Source of the DNA: Cutaneotrichosporon cavernicola
Taxonomy: Eukaryota; Basidiomycota; Tremellomycetes; Trichosporonales; Trichosporonaceae
Length of the DNA: 64,000 bases
Assembly (NCBI RefSeq): GCF_030864355.1
Contig: NC_083393.1
Location: 3,038,001 to 3,102,000, forward strand
Direction: 5' to 3'
Positions 11,101 to 22,911 of the stretch are shown piece by piece. The position numbers and the translations under genes are program-made. The stretch's first letter is position 1; each line of letters opens with the position of its first letter. The notes beneath the pieces were generated by a model that saw only the letters and a list, made by a program, of their open reading frames with translations, had not been told where the DNA came from and ran no database searches.

Positions 11101-11917
11101 TGTCGAGGAGACGGCTGTGGCGGAGGATGCGGCGATGGAGGAGGCTGTAACGGCTGTCGAGGATATCAAGGTCGAGCCGCCACCCGAGGCCACGGTCGAA
11201 GAGGCGGTGGAGGTGGAGGTTGCAGTGGAGGTGGAACCAACAACTGAACTAGCTGCCGCCGACCCAGAAGAGCCGACGGTAAATGGGGCATCCGATGCTG
11301 CCAAGCCGCCAACGCCTCCAGCGGCAGTGGTGGAAGCTACAGTCGAGGAGGTGCCAGAACCGAAGGTCAAGGCGATGGACGTCGACAAGGTCCCAACCCC
11401 GCCCACTGAACCTGCTCCCGAGCTTGCGGTTGCACCAGCTAAGGCTGCAGAGGCTCTGGTGGCCGCGGTCGAGGATGAGGCGATGGAGGTCGACATGGAC
11501 ATTGACTCGTCAGCCAGCTCCGCTCCACCACTTTCAGAGCCAGTCGCAGAGCCAGCAGCCACGGAGGCTTTCGTTGAACCAGCAGTTACGGGGCTTCCAA
11601 CAGAACCAGCAGCCACGGAGTCACCAGCAAAGCCACCAGCACAGCCAACAGCTCCATTGTCGGCACCTTCAGACCACGTACCTACAATCGAGGCTGCCGC
11701 CGACTCTGTACCTTCCGGCGCGCTCATTCAAACTGAGCCGGCTCCGACTGGCGACACCACCACTAGCGAGGCGTCGGCAGCCATACCCGTAACCGAGGTG
11801 CATGAGGCGCTGAGCGCCGACCTCAAGATCCCATTAGTGGTGGCCGATCCCGAGGTCAAGGACGAGAGGCAAGAGAGGGAGAGGGAGAGCATCGTGACCG
11901 AGGTGGTCGCGTCGTAG
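8163..11917 (+). CDS. CTI6: PHD-finger protein, CTI6-like HDAC-complex subunit
   Basis: Exons 8163-8283, 8398-9324, 9362-9457, 9493-9568 and 9607-11917 give 1176 residues. The N-terminal part is acidic and Pro/Glu-rich. The PHD finger (about residues 345 to 400) is built from three exons: CVCK, MIQCDKC, WQHGACVGIW and YFCEECKPEL supply the C4HC3 zinc ligands. After it come LKLYHSTDKYPPS and a basic region with RDAAYEEAVKAALEAS, then a very long Ala/Pro/Glu/Val-rich tail. CTI6 recruits the Rpd3L histone deacetylase and binds methylated H3K4 in yeast; this protein is much longer than yeast CTI6, so the orthology call rests on the PHD and adjacent helix. The 114-nt first intron is in frame and stop-free, so its removal is probable rather than certain. 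It ends tail-to-tail with MED25, 277 bp apart. Confidence 0.75.
8284..8397 (+). other. Probable in-frame intron of CTI6-like gene
   Basis: GTGAGC donor, GCTAAC branch and CTCAG acceptor fit the local consensus. The length is 114 nt, a multiple of three, with no stop codon, so spliced and retained forms are both translatable. Confidence 0.6.
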
Positions 11918-12194
11918 CCATAGCATGTCGTGACCGGTCATGAAAGTGTTGTCATTTAGGCAGTGGGCGGGTATGAGCAGTGGTAGATGCAGCTATCTTG
12001 TATGGGGGAGTGCTTTGTGGCTACCATGCGACAGCGATGACATGTATGTTCAACCTTGAACATGATCAGAGCCGTGAGAGACCACTGCATGTGCTGGTGG
12101 GCGTCAGCACTGGAAGCTTTCGAGCCATCAAGTATGCATGGCCTCCCGAATAGAAAAAATACCTGTACATACGCTGAGAATGCTACAAAGATAT

Positions 12195-15100
12195 CTAGTG
12201 CTGCTGCTGGAACTGGTTGAGCATGGCCGGGTTGAGGCCTCCAAGCCCGCCTTGCCCGAATAAGCCGAGGGCGCTCTGGCCGCCATTGTTATTCTGCGCG
12301 TTCTGCGCGTTCTGCGCGTTCTGTGCTGCCTGCGACGCCTGGAACTGCTGGAGGTTGAACCCTGGGATCTGACCGAGGCTCGCGAGCGTCGCAGCGTTCA
12401 GCTGCGGCTGCTGGCCCGTGTTGCCTTGGTTCGCGTTGTTCTGGTTCTGCATCTGGCTCATGGCAAGTTGAGCCATGTTGATTCCACCCGCGCCGCCAGC
12501 GTTACCGAGGTTCGGGAGGTTGCCCATGTTCATGTGATTCAGGAAGTTGTAAGCGGCCGGGAGGTTCATGTTGCCGCCCTGCCCGAGATTGGCGTTGAGG
12601 TTGGCGGCACCGAGATTGAGGCCCTGGTTGACTTGGCCAACGCCGCCGCCCAGACCCAGGCCGGGGTTGTTCTGCGCCGGGCCCGCCTGGCCCTGGTTCT
12701 GGCTCACGCCCTTCAACATGTTCTGCTTGGCCTTCTCCTTCGCAGAACCGATTATATGGGCGAGCGTCTCGCGGGGGATCTGGTTGGGGTCGAAGTTCTC
12801 CGTCACGTTGATGTTGGCGTCACGCAGCAGCTTGATGATGCCCTGTTTCTGCTGCTCGGTGAAGGCTATTGGCGCCTGAGGGCGTTGGGGCTGTGGCGTC
12901 GTCGCGGCGAGCTGCCGCATCTGCAGCTGTTGCAGCGTCTGCAAGTTCGGCTGGTTGGCAAACTGCTGCAGCGTGCTCGGACGCGCCTGCGGCTGCGTCG
13001 GCTGGCTTAGACTCGGCGTGCGCGAGTGCGCGGGTGTGGGCCGCGCAGAGTTGCCCAGTAGCGGGTTCTGCAGCAGCGAGTTCTGCAGGAATTGGGGCGA
13101 GATGTTTGGCACGTTCTGGAATGCGCCGCTATTGGCGTTCCCGTTAATCGTCACGGGCGGCTGGGGCGTTTGGGTGGGGGCGGTGTTCTGGTTTGCGGCA
13201 GCAGCGGGGTTGAACGCCGGGTGCGGTTGCTTGAGGCACACGACGCCGAGGAGACGATTGCCCTGGTCGTTGCCAGGCGTTGGCGGACCGCGACTGGTCG
13301 ACACAAGGAGGATCCCGCAACCTGGGTTGCCAAACTTGATGAAGGCTGCAAGGCCCTTCGCTTGCAGGCTCGCTCCAAGATAGTTCATCTTTGCCTTGGC
13401 GTCGGGGCTTGCATGTGGCGACACGCTGAACAGCACACAGGGTGCGTTGTTCGCCTTAACGTACGTCTGCAGGTCGCCCATGACCATAGGCATCATTGAC
13501 GACATCTCGAGGTCTGCGGTCAGATCAACTTCGAGTAGGCAGCTCACTTTGAGGCCACTGCTGCAGCAGTAGGTCGGCCGGATTCATCATTTGGTTAAGC
13601 ACAGTGCACTGTACGGGGATGATGCTGCGCTCTTGACCCTTGAGCATCCAACTGATCGTACCGGTCCAAATCGGCGCCCGCATCTGTTGTCCGTTGTTTG
13701 GCTGCGCGGTGTTCTGCGCTTGACTTTGTTGCCCTTGCGAGGTCTGCGCGTTCAGCTGTTGCGCTCGTTGAGCCTGTTGCTGCGCCAGCTGCTTCTGTCG
13801 CTGCTGGAGGAGGAGAGCCTGCTGTTGGCTCAACAGTTCCTGGGTCGTCCGTGCAGTCGCCTGCGCGTTCTGCTGAGGGTTTTGATTCTGGTTCTGGTTT
13901 GCAGGCGTGTTCTGGCCCGTCAAGTTCTGCTGGTTGCCCTGTTGCGTCTGAGTCTGGCCCAGTTGGTTCTGCTGCTGCACCATCTGCTGGTTCGTGTGCG
14001 CCTGCATGGCTCGCTGCCGTGACTGCATCGCAGCCGCGAACTGCTGCTGGGACATTGCCGAAGGATTGTTCATGTTGGGAATGGTGATGTTCGGCGCGGA
14101 TGCCCCTGGAGCGTTTTGCGTGAGGTTCGCGGTCGACCCCGCATTTGTAGGATTGACAGCGGCTGGGACAGCCGGTGCACTAGTACCGGCGGCATTGTTG
14201 GCGCCATTGGCGTTTGCGATCGGATTGTTGGGGTTGGCGTTGCCGACCGTGTTGGCACTTGCCGCTCCCAGTCCCTTGTTTTGCTGCGCCTGGATCACGA
14301 GTTGGCTCAACTGTGCTATCGCCTTCTGACGAACGCTCATGTCAGAGGAGCGGATGCTGCCAGCCAACTGGGTCATGACAGCAGGATCCAATCGTCCACT
14401 CGAGATGAGCTGAGCCAATGCGTTGAACGAGCTGCCCTGTGCTCCCTGCGCTTGAGCAGCCTGTGCCATCTTGGCAGCCATCGCCGCCTTCTGCGCCTGT
14501 TGATACTGGATCTGTGCTTCTGTCGGACCATTCGCCGCAGGTTGTGAGGAGGGCGCGGTTGGCAGAACAGCCTTGATCTCCGGTGGGGCCGGGACAGGAG
14601 GTGGCGGTGAGGCGTTGCTCTTGACGGGCATTCCTGTCAAATACACTTCCGAGTCTGGTGGGAGCGTGAACCACACGTCATCGGGGCCGTCGGCGCTGCT
14701 CGCCTGGCACATCTTGCGCAGCTTCTCGGCGGTCGATCCGTCCCGTCCGAACGGCGCAGTCGTCGACCGTCCTCCTTCTGATGAGCCAAGGATGATACAC
14801 GAACATGCAACGTCCTTGCTCCGACAACGGTCGCCAATGTTGTCCCAGTCGACGTCATCATACGCTGCAGAGCTGTCCTCGCGCGCCCAGTGGCCCACGG
14901 CCCTCGTGTCCGCGTCGATCGCAGCCAAGCTCGCCTTATCGGTGAACACAACCAGATATTGCTTCCTTGGATCCTGTGTCTGCGACCGGTGCGGCGCGTA
15001 GTACATCGACAGCATGTGGAGACCTGACTCGGGCGTCATCTGCTGGAGGACGTTGGGTGGGGACACGGAGCTGGGTAGCGAATGGTGTTCGAGCAGCTGC

Positions 15101-15702
15101 GATACGATGAGCACGTTTCTAATCCCTATCTCACCTCGATGCCACCGACCAGCCCGCCGAGGAAGCGGTCGCTCAACCCAGGCTCGCTCGCGCTGATACT
15201 GAGGCCAGCGCCATCCTCAGTGTCCCAGATGCTCGTCAGGATCGAGCCCTGCTTGGGCGGGGCGAGCGCGGCGTGCGGAGTGAAATGTCTCACCAGTGCC
15301 GGGAGCGACGTGAGAAAGGCTGACGGGCGTCGGAAGTCTTGGCGGTATGAGGGAAGCACCGAATGAAGCGTGCGCGGATTGTGGTACGGCGCTTCTTGCG
15401 CGGTGATGATCAAATTCAGACGCAGCTGGAGGGTGTCAGTATCAGCCGCGGTGGGAGGATGCGGATGAGGATGCGGAGACAGGCGCGGATGTGGATACCA
15501 CAACAAGCAACGAGCAACGTACGGTCTGCTCGCTGTTGCCCGATTTTTGCATCAGGCGCTGCACAATCTTGTTGACGATGCCATTGTGTCCAATGAGCTC
15601 GACGTAGCGCTCGCGCGAGAGACCAGAGTCGAAGACAAAAGTTGCTTGAAGAGCGACGGGTGGCGGGCCGGTGGAGGAGGACGCCTCAGGCATGTGGTCC
15701 AT
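12195..15702 (-). CDS. MED25: Mediator subunit 25-like protein (VWA + ACID)
   Basis: Exons 15702-15523, 15425-15135, 15096-13548 and 13513-12195 give 1112 residues. Residues 10 to 230 look like the MED25 von Willebrand A domain: TFVFDSGLSRERYVELI, LNLIITAQEAPYH, FLGGLVGGIELLEHH and KQYLVVFTD. A Gln/Asn/Ala-rich middle follows. Residues about 630 to 770 resemble the activator-interacting (ACID/PTOV) domain: PIWTGTISWML, LLLQQWPQNLEMSSMMPM, VLFSVSP, GCGILLVS and LLGVVCLKQ. The C-terminal third is again Q/N-rich with a short helical block (QKQGIIKLLRDANINV). MED25 links activators to Mediator in animals and plants and is absent from budding yeast. The 38-nt second intron has a weak CTCAT branch but rejoins the VWA helix in frame. 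The start 15702 is the first in-frame ATG; upstream frame is open but lacks ATG. Confidence 0.75.
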
Positions 15703-16376
15703 GCTGATAGCTGAGGAGCCGCTGGATGCGGCGGGGATGTCCGAGGCGCTGCGAGGAGTTTTGTATGCACGGATGCTGGGTGGATGGGGATGGGGGATCA
15801 AGAAGGCGTCCGTAATGGGGTAGTGGATGGCGAACCGATTTAGGGCAGGATAGATGAGAGTCTGATGGGAAGATTGATACAATGATGAATGGAAAAGAGA
15901 TGGTAAGATGGTGAAATAGTACTAAACCAAGAGTCGACGAGTCGACTGGCGGCGACGGGTGACGGGCGACGGCCGATGGGCCATACGATGGGTGACGGTG
16001 ATGGCGGTGGCAAGCGTCCAATAGCTCCAACCAAAACCAGGCACTCTATTCGCCTGACAATGGATATTTGTAATGTATTCATATTAGCTTCCCCGCGTCA
16101 CCCTATCCATCTCCCCGCATCACGACTGACAGACAGACACCCACACACGAACGACGTTCCTTGCCTTCCCCTTGTCATCTTCATCATCTCAACACATCTA
16201 TCACTACTCTTACTACTCCACTTTACACTCCCTCTCCTTCTCATCAGCTGCCCACGTGTCTACTCAAACACTCTCGTCTACAACGCCAACTGTCTCCACA
16301 ATCCACAAACACCAGACCGGGTCTCACGACACTGCCTTGGCGCGCGCTCCTGTGAGCGTCTGGCGGCCCATTCATC
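15703..16376. promoter_or_regulatory. Divergent promoter, MED25 and VAC14
   Basis: A 674-bp region between start codons. The VAC14 side is a CT/CA-rich leader (about 16100-16330). The MED25 side holds ATG-rich AT-richer sequence near 15850-15900. No exon, tRNA or clear operator is recognised. Confidence 0.5.
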
Positions 16377-19300
16377 ATGGGTACGTACGACAACAAGTAT
16401 GTGTTCGACTACAGCTGACGGCTACAGATCCATCAATTCTCAGAGGTAAGCACTGTAATCACAATCATGGCCGTGACCGTTGGTGCTAACTTCCGTCCAG
16501 GCCTCAATGATAAGATGTACGACTGAGTAACCGATGACTCCTGATGCCAGTTACGAACGCCGCAAGGCGGCCGCGTTAGAGCTCGAGAAGTGAGGTGATC
16601 AGACGGTGATGCTAGCTAACGCACAGGCAGGTGCTGTCGTCCGATGGGGCTCGCATTTCCGGTATCATTGATCAGCTTTGCTGCATGTTTGCTGCTACCA
16701 ACGCTATGCACACTCGCAACGGCGGTACGTCTTCTTAATTCTGCCCGAGAATAAGCTGATAGACAGGACTGATCGGCTTGGCTGCGACGGCCATCGCTCT
16801 CGGACAGGATGTCGCGCCCTTCCTTCCCGTAATCATTCCACCCGTCTTGCAATGCTTCCAGGACACTGAGAGCCGTGTGCGCTACCACGCATGCGAGAGT
16901 TTGTACAATATGTGTGCTGGTACCAAGACGTCTCTGACGACAGTGCAAAGGTCAGCAAGGGCGAGATCTTGACGTACTTCAACGAGGTTTTTGATGCTCT
17001 CAGCAAAGTGAGTTGTCTGAGGCCCAGGAAGCTAACACTCCAGCTATCGTCCGATTCGGAGATGTCCGTCAAGAATGGCGCCGAGTTGCTCGACCGCCTC
17101 ATGAAGGACATTGTCGCTGACGCTGCGGCGACGTACGTTTCGGTGTATCAAGAGGATGACCCAAGTCGCACTCCACAGAACGCCAAGTTGGACGCACTGG
17201 AGGGGCACGATGGCTCGCCGGGAAAAGGCGATGGGCAGCCAGGTTCGAGCCCCAGCCGTCCTGGCGATGTGGATGGTCTCACGACACACACCCTGGAGAA
17301 GGAACACATGGACCGCCGCGCCTTCTCTCTTGAGCGCTTCATGCCGCTTCTCACAGAACGCGTGTACGCCATATCGCCCTACACGCGAATGCACCTTGTC
17401 TCATGGCTCATCGTCCTCAACACAGTCCCTGACCTCGAGTTAGTCTCGTATCTCCCCGAATTCCTGGACGGTCTGCTAAAGTATCTTGCCGACACGAACG
17501 GCGATGTGCGCGGCGCTACGGAGAACCTCCTCGCCGAGTTCCGCCGCGAGATCCGCCACATCGCCTCCCAGCAGGACAAGATGCTCGAGGCGGATCGCGC
17601 GCGGCACATCGCCTCCCAGCAGGACAAGATTCTCGAGGCGGATCACAAGAAGCGGCCCGATAAGCGTAACAGCCGCCAGACCATTGACGCAATCCCAATC
17701 GAGTACAATGACTCGGCCATCGATGACGACGACTGTGAGGACGGGGAGGATGACGATGATTGGGATGGTGAGGGGTCTGGGGAATGGGAGCCAGGGCAGA
17801 GCACGGTCGTCGACTATGCGGCGATCATGGACATCATTGTCGATCACTTGTCGTACCCAGGTGAGTAGCTCCGACGTATCAAATGCTCACGCGTAGACAA
17901 GCTCGTCCAAACCACGGCCATGGACTGGATCCTCACCTTCTTGGAGTTTGCTCAGACCACTGTCGTTGCCTTCACACCACGTATGGTCTGCGCCATCCTT
18001 CCTAATCTCGCCTCACTGAAGTGAGTTAGAGCACGTATGGCATCTCGAACTGACATTCAGTCGTCACATCAAGCTCGCTGCGACGGAGACGAACCGGAGG
18101 CTCATCGCTGTAATCCAGAGTCTCCCGCTGCAGGGAACACCGGCTGTCAACAATGCTGCTACTCTTCAAAAGGACGGCCAGACAGTGACCAGCGTTGGGT
18201 CGACCTTGAACACGGCAGGCTCGTCTCCACAGGGCGGCGGCAAGAATGACGGCGGACTCTCCGAATCTCCAGACCGTCTGGTCGTTCCAATCGCGGACCC
18301 TCTTGACAGCGGCAGCTCGCCTTCGGCGCCTGGATCGACGTTGCGCATCAAGGCGGGTCCACCCATGCCATCCTCTGAACCAGTGACGCCGGGAACTAGC
18401 GAGTTCCCTTCTGTGCCCAAGGTCCGAACCAGACCTCAGTCCCCAGAGTCGCAGCCCATTACCAATAGTATTGCCCTTCAACTGCAGGCGCACAATGTGC
18501 AGACCGTGTCCGCGACCGAGGTGGCGGAAGTGGACGACGACCCGTTCGACGTGCACGAGACAGTCAACATGCTCATCCTGCAGTTCATGAGCGAGAACCC
18601 CGAGACTCGTATTGCTGCGCTTGAGTGGCTCCTCATGCTGCACCTCAAGGCGCCGAACAAGATCCTCTCCCGCGACAGTGGCACCTTCCCTGCTCTGCTC
18701 AAGACCTTGTCCGACCCTTCAGAAGACGTCGTCAAGCACGACCTGCAACTCCTCGCCCAGATCTCGTCGTCCTCGGAGGACTCGTACTTTAGGAGTTTCA
18801 TGGTCAACGTGCTCGAGCTGTTCAGTACCGATAGGCGGCTGCTCGAGACGCGCGGCAGTCTCATCATCCGGCAGTTATGCCTGCACCTCAACGCGGAGAA
18901 GATCTTCCGCACCCTCGCTGAGATCCTGGAGAAGGACGACGTGAGTTCTGCTGTTCATTCCAACTGACGACAGGACCTCGAGTTTGCGAGCATGATGGTT
19001 GTTAAGCTGAACATGATCCTCATCACCTCGCCGGAGCTCTCCGACTTCCGCCGCCGCTTGAAGAACCTCGACTCGAAGGACGGGCAGATGCTGTTCACCT
19101 CGTTATATCGGTCGTGGTGCCACAACGCTGTCGCCGCGTTTGCGCTGTGTCTTCTTGCCCAGGCGTACGAGCATGCTTCCAATGTGCTGCAGATCTTGTG
19201 AGCTTATTGTAGTTATTGCGAGCTGACATCAGTGCCGAGCTTGAGCTCACCGTGCCTCTTCTCGTTCAGATCGACAAGCTTGTCATGCTGATCGAGAGCC

Positions 19301-19974
19301 CAGTTTTCACCAGTGAGTCCCTTGATGGGAAACCGCTCACTCCAGACCTCCGCTTGCAGCTCCTCGAGCCCGACAAGTATCCATACCTCCCCAAGTGCCT
19401 GTACGGCCTCCTCATGATCCTGCCTCAGAGCAGTGCCTTCGTGTCTCTGCGCGCACGCTTGGCAGTTGTGAATGCCTCTGGGTACACCCCACCACCCTCA
19501 AAGCCTTCCTACGCCCAGCCTACGGGTGGGCGCTCGACCGCACGCAAGGACGGGATCCAGTGGCAGGACCTGCTCTCGCACTTCCGTGCCGTGCAGAACC
19601 GACACGAGCGGGCGCGTCGAGCGGCTCAAGCCTCTGATCAAATGGCGAACCTGCATTTCACTCCCTCTACCACAACCACAGCCCCAGCCGCCGGCGCAGG
19701 TAAGCCTGGCCTGTCCGGGCTACCAGCGCCTCGGCGCAAGCCCCAGAACACGATCCGTGCGGGTTCGGAGCCGGGTATGCCAACGCGCGGCGCGTCTGGC
19801 CTCTCCCCCCTCAATCCCAAGCGCGTGGGCTCTGGTGCGGCCGCCGCGTTAGTCGCTGCCGGCGGAGCAGTCGCGAGTATGAATGGGCAGGGCCTGGGTG
19901 CGATGCGTGCGATGAGTCCTCCGCCCGTGCCGTCCAAGAAGCGGTTCCCACAGGCGCCAGTGCGTCGGATGTGA
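16377..19974 (+). CDS. VAC14: VAC14, scaffold of the PI(3,5)P2 synthesis complex
   Basis: HEAT-repeat scaffold holding the Fab1/PIKfyve kinase and Fig4 phosphatase on the vacuole. Thirteen exons: 16377-16380, 16428-16445, 16501-16516, 16551-16589, 16627-16724, 16767-16911, 16944-17007, 17044-17860, 17897-18020, 18061-18940, 18974-19197, 19233-19312, 19346-19974; 1045 residues. The first exon is 4 nt (ATG plus one base). Together the early exons spell MDPSILRGLNDK and [10 protein letters not shown], the classic VAC14 start. Further marks are [52 protein letters not shown] in pieces, and the C-terminal Fig4-binding region [20 protein letters not shown]. The tail is Pro/Ala-rich. The 33-nt last intron is in frame without a stop. 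A 48-bp tandem duplication sits in exon 8. Confidence 0.93.
17557..17652 (+). repeat. 48-bp coding tandem duplication in VAC14
   Basis: Two adjacent 16-codon copies begin HIASQQDK and end LEADRAR / LEADHKK. They differ at only a few bases, including ATG versus ATT for one residue, which suggests a recent duplication. Confidence 0.85.
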
Positions 19975-20342
19975 CTGTGACTGTATTCGATAGACACGTA
20001 TAATACAGTAGATGTTGAATGGATGTTTTTTGCATGTTAAGTTTAGTGTATCGGTGTGAGTGGAGGGTGGGCGGCACAGGGCATCACGATCGCTAGTGGA
20101 ACGTCGAGCGCGATCTGATCAACTCGGTCAACTCTGCACATCTAACAATACGCCATCCACTCGTGTTCTACTGTTTCGTCCTCGTGCATCCAGGCTTGTA
20201 CACACCACCCCCGCAGTAACAGCGTTTCAGGCTATCAAGAACGTGTCGACCTCGCCGTCGGCCTTCTTCCTCCACCGGTTGACTGTTCAACACGCCTCCA
20301 CCACCTCCACCTTCCTTCACTCCTCCTACTATCTTCTTCATC
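19975..20342. promoter_or_regulatory. VAC14 3' flank and SUS1 promoter
   Basis: About 368 bp between two plus-strand genes. The right half is CA/CT-rich leader sequence before SUS1. No further feature is seen. Confidence 0.5.
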
Positions 20343-20994
20343 ATGTCAACCGACGCCGAGACGCTCGACGCTGTACGCAAGCGCCTCATCGAGACAGGCG
20401 ACTGGGACCGGTACGTGACGTTGGCTTGGTCGTCTGTCAGTTTCTAGCTTTCCAGTTCTTCCCAGTAATGCGCCGACTACGCTACCCTTGTTCCTTCTTC
20501 TTCCTTGTCCCTTGCCTCATCCTTCCTCCCACTTCTTCCTTGCCCCCTGCCTCATCCTTCCTCCCACTTCTTCCTTTCCCCTTTGCCTATTCCTTCGCTC
20601 TATCTTGCTACACTACCTACCTCCCTCCTCCACCAACCCACGACTTAATCCCGCGCACCCGCTAACCCCAGCATCGCGCGCCTCCTCCGCCAGCGCCTTG
20701 AAGAGAGCGGATTCGACGACGACCTCAAAGACCTCGCAAAGGAGAAGGCGCGCAAGGCAGGCGCACCGAGTCTTGCACAGCTCGTTACAGAGGTGACACC
20801 CGAGGCTGAGCGTGAGTTCCGTCTTTGGGGCGTGCAGAGGAGATAGCCAGATGGAGCCGAGCAATTCCATTAATGCAATGGCAGATACGAGAGACTTGTG
20901 GTAGCTGACACCAGGCCTCGTCAAGGCCGACCTGCGCGAGGCGCTCGTGAGCGAGCTTGAGGCCGTGATTGAACGCGAGGTCGAACGCGTCTAG
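20343..20994 (+). CDS. SUS1: SUS1/ENY2, SAGA deubiquitinase and TREX-2 subunit
   Basis: Exons 20343-20410, 20672-20811 and 20915-20994 give 95 residues, the size of SUS1/ENY2. The protein reads LIETGDWDR, LLRQRLEESGFDDDL, APSLAQLVTEVTPEA and LREALVSELEAVIE, matching the five-helix ENY2 fold that wraps Sgf11 in SAGA and Sac3 in TREX-2. The first intron (261 nt) is unusually long for this window and carries a pyrimidine-rich repeat; the second is 103 nt. Two introns in such a short gene recall budding-yeast SUS1, whose splicing is regulated. It ends tail-to-tail with NFS1, 119 bp away. Confidence 0.93.
20493..20585 (+). repeat. Pyrimidine-rich minisatellite in SUS1 intron 1
   Basis: About two and a half copies of a roughly 36-nt unit containing GCCTCATCCTTCCTCCCAC, almost free of purines, lie 90 to 180 nt before the acceptor. 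Confidence 0.75.
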
Positions 20995-21113
20995 TCTCCT
21001 CAATTCCCACCCTACGTTCGCTAAATAGCCACCCTGTTGTACATTGCATGGACCGGTTGCATCACATCGTACTACAGCGCAACAGCGCAACAGCGTACAC
21101 TACCATTGCTAAA

Positions 21114-22911
21114 CTAGTGGCCCGACCACTCGATGGTGCTCAGGTCAATGCCCTCCTCGACTGCCATCTCCCACAGCGGGCTCATGTCACGGAGCCTCTT
21201 GACCACGGTCGAGATGCGCTTGATGACCATTTCGATTTCCTCGTCGGTCGTGAAGCGGCCAATACCGAAACGGAGCGACGAGTGTGCCATGTCGTCACTG
21301 GCGCCAAGGGCGCGCAGGACGTAGGACGGCTCAAGCGATGCCGACGTGCACGCGCTTCCAGAAGACAGCGCAACGTCCTTGAGCGCCATGAGGAGCGACT
21401 CGCCCTCGACGTACGCGAATGAAATGTTGACACAGCCAGGGTAGCTGTGTTCGGGGTCGCCGTTGCGCACAACATGCCCGACATTGGCGTTGATACCCTC
21501 GATGAGGCGGTTGCTGAGCCGGCTCACGTGGGCGTGGTCGGCGGCCATCTCCTCGCGCGCAAGGCGCGCTGCCTCACCGAGACCAACGACGATAGGTGCG
21601 GGAACGGTGCCGGAACGCAGACCACGCTCCTGACCACCGCCGTGGATGAGGGGCTCGAGGCGCACACGCGGGCGACGGCGAACGTAAGCCGCGCCAACAC
21701 CCTTGGGCCCGTAGATCTTGTGGCCGGAAATCGACATGGCGTCGATGCCCATGGCCTCGACGTCGACGGGGATCTTGCCAACAGCCTGTGCGGCGTCCGT
21801 GTGCAGCAGAGCCTTGGTGACGCCGTGCTCCTTGGCATAATCCTTGAGAACCTGCGAGATCTCAGCCATGGGCTGGATGACGCCAATCTCGTTGTTGACC
21901 ATCATGATCGAGACAAGCGAAGTGTCGGGCCGCAGCTCGCGCTTGAGGTCCTCGAGCGACACGAGACCAGTCGGTCCAACAGGAAGATAGGTCACCTCAA
22001 AGCCCTGGGTCTGGAGGAAACGGCACGAGTCGAGCACGCACTTGTGCTCGGTCTGGGTGGTGATAATGTGCTTCTTCTTTGACTTGTGGAAGTTGGCAAT
22101 GCCCTTGACGATCATGTTGTTGCTCTCGGTGGCGCCCGACGTGAAGACCATGTCCTTGGGTCCGGCGTTGATGAGCTTGGCAACCTCCTCACGCGCGTTC
22201 TCAACCAGCTCCTCGGCCTCCCATCCGTACGCGTGTGTGCGCGAGTGGGGGTTACCGTACTGCTCCGTGAGGAGGGGGAGCATCTTGTCGAGCACGCGCG
22301 GGTCCATCGGCGTCGTTGCCTGGGCGTCGAGGTAGATTGGCCGGCCGTTGACATGGCCGCCGCGGGTCTGGCGAGGCTCGAGTTTGAAGCCACCTGAGGG
22401 AGCGGGTTCTGGGGTTAGTAACTAGTACCGAACAAGCACCGAGCGAAGCGAGGTGCGAAGGCTCAAGGGATTGGAGAGGAGACCGACTGCAACACAAGGC
22501 GTGAGACGGATTGGGGCCTAGGACGAGCTGGGCACCGAGTCGCCAGGGCGGAGTGTGCCGGAGCTAGGAGCGGAATGGACACGGGTGGGCACTGAGCCAC
22601 GGAGCCGCGTCAACGGCGACTCCGCTCCGACCGACCGCATCGCCGCTTTCCACACTTTCGCCAGCACCAACTCATCTCAGGTCCACCAAACCGTGCTTCC
22701 TCCCCACCTCTTACGCCAGGTTTCCACCACCAACCGCCATCGACACCGGTGTGTACTCACCAGACGCAGCCTCAGAATTGGCCTTGGGCGCCTCAGTGAC
22801 ACTCGCTGTGGCGGGCGTCGAGGGGGTGACGAGCGTCCGGGCGAGGGGCCGCGCGAGGCGGGCGGGGGTGACGACGCGCGAAGTGGCGCGGGTGAGGAGG
22901 CGGAGGGACAT
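21114..22911 (-). CDS. NFS1: Cysteine desulfurase NFS1
   Basis: Mitochondrial PLP enzyme that takes sulfur from cysteine for Fe-S cluster assembly. Exons 22911-22761 and 22408-21114 give 481 residues. The first exon encodes an Arg-rich, acid-poor presequence (MSLRLLTRATSRVV). The mature part begins RPIYLDAQATTPMDPRV and shows SGATESNN, HTDAAQAVGKI, the PLP-lysine motif SGHKIYGPKG, GGGQERGLRSGT and the catalytic cysteine in SSGSACTS. The C-terminus ends LSTIEWSGH, the conserved ISU-binding tail. The single intron is 352 nt, about ten times the local norm; I cannot exclude an additional small exon inside it. Confidence 0.96.

Noticed and set aside
10627..11727. 366-codon antisense frame rich in Ser/Ala/Gly
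   Set aside because: Shadow of the Ala/Pro/Glu/Val-rich tail of the CTI6-like gene; GC-biased third positions remove antisense stops.
17230..17260. B-box-like GGTTCGAGCCCC resembling a tRNA T-arm
   Set aside because: It lies inside a conserved VAC14 exon, with no matching acceptor stem, D-arm or A-box at the right distance.
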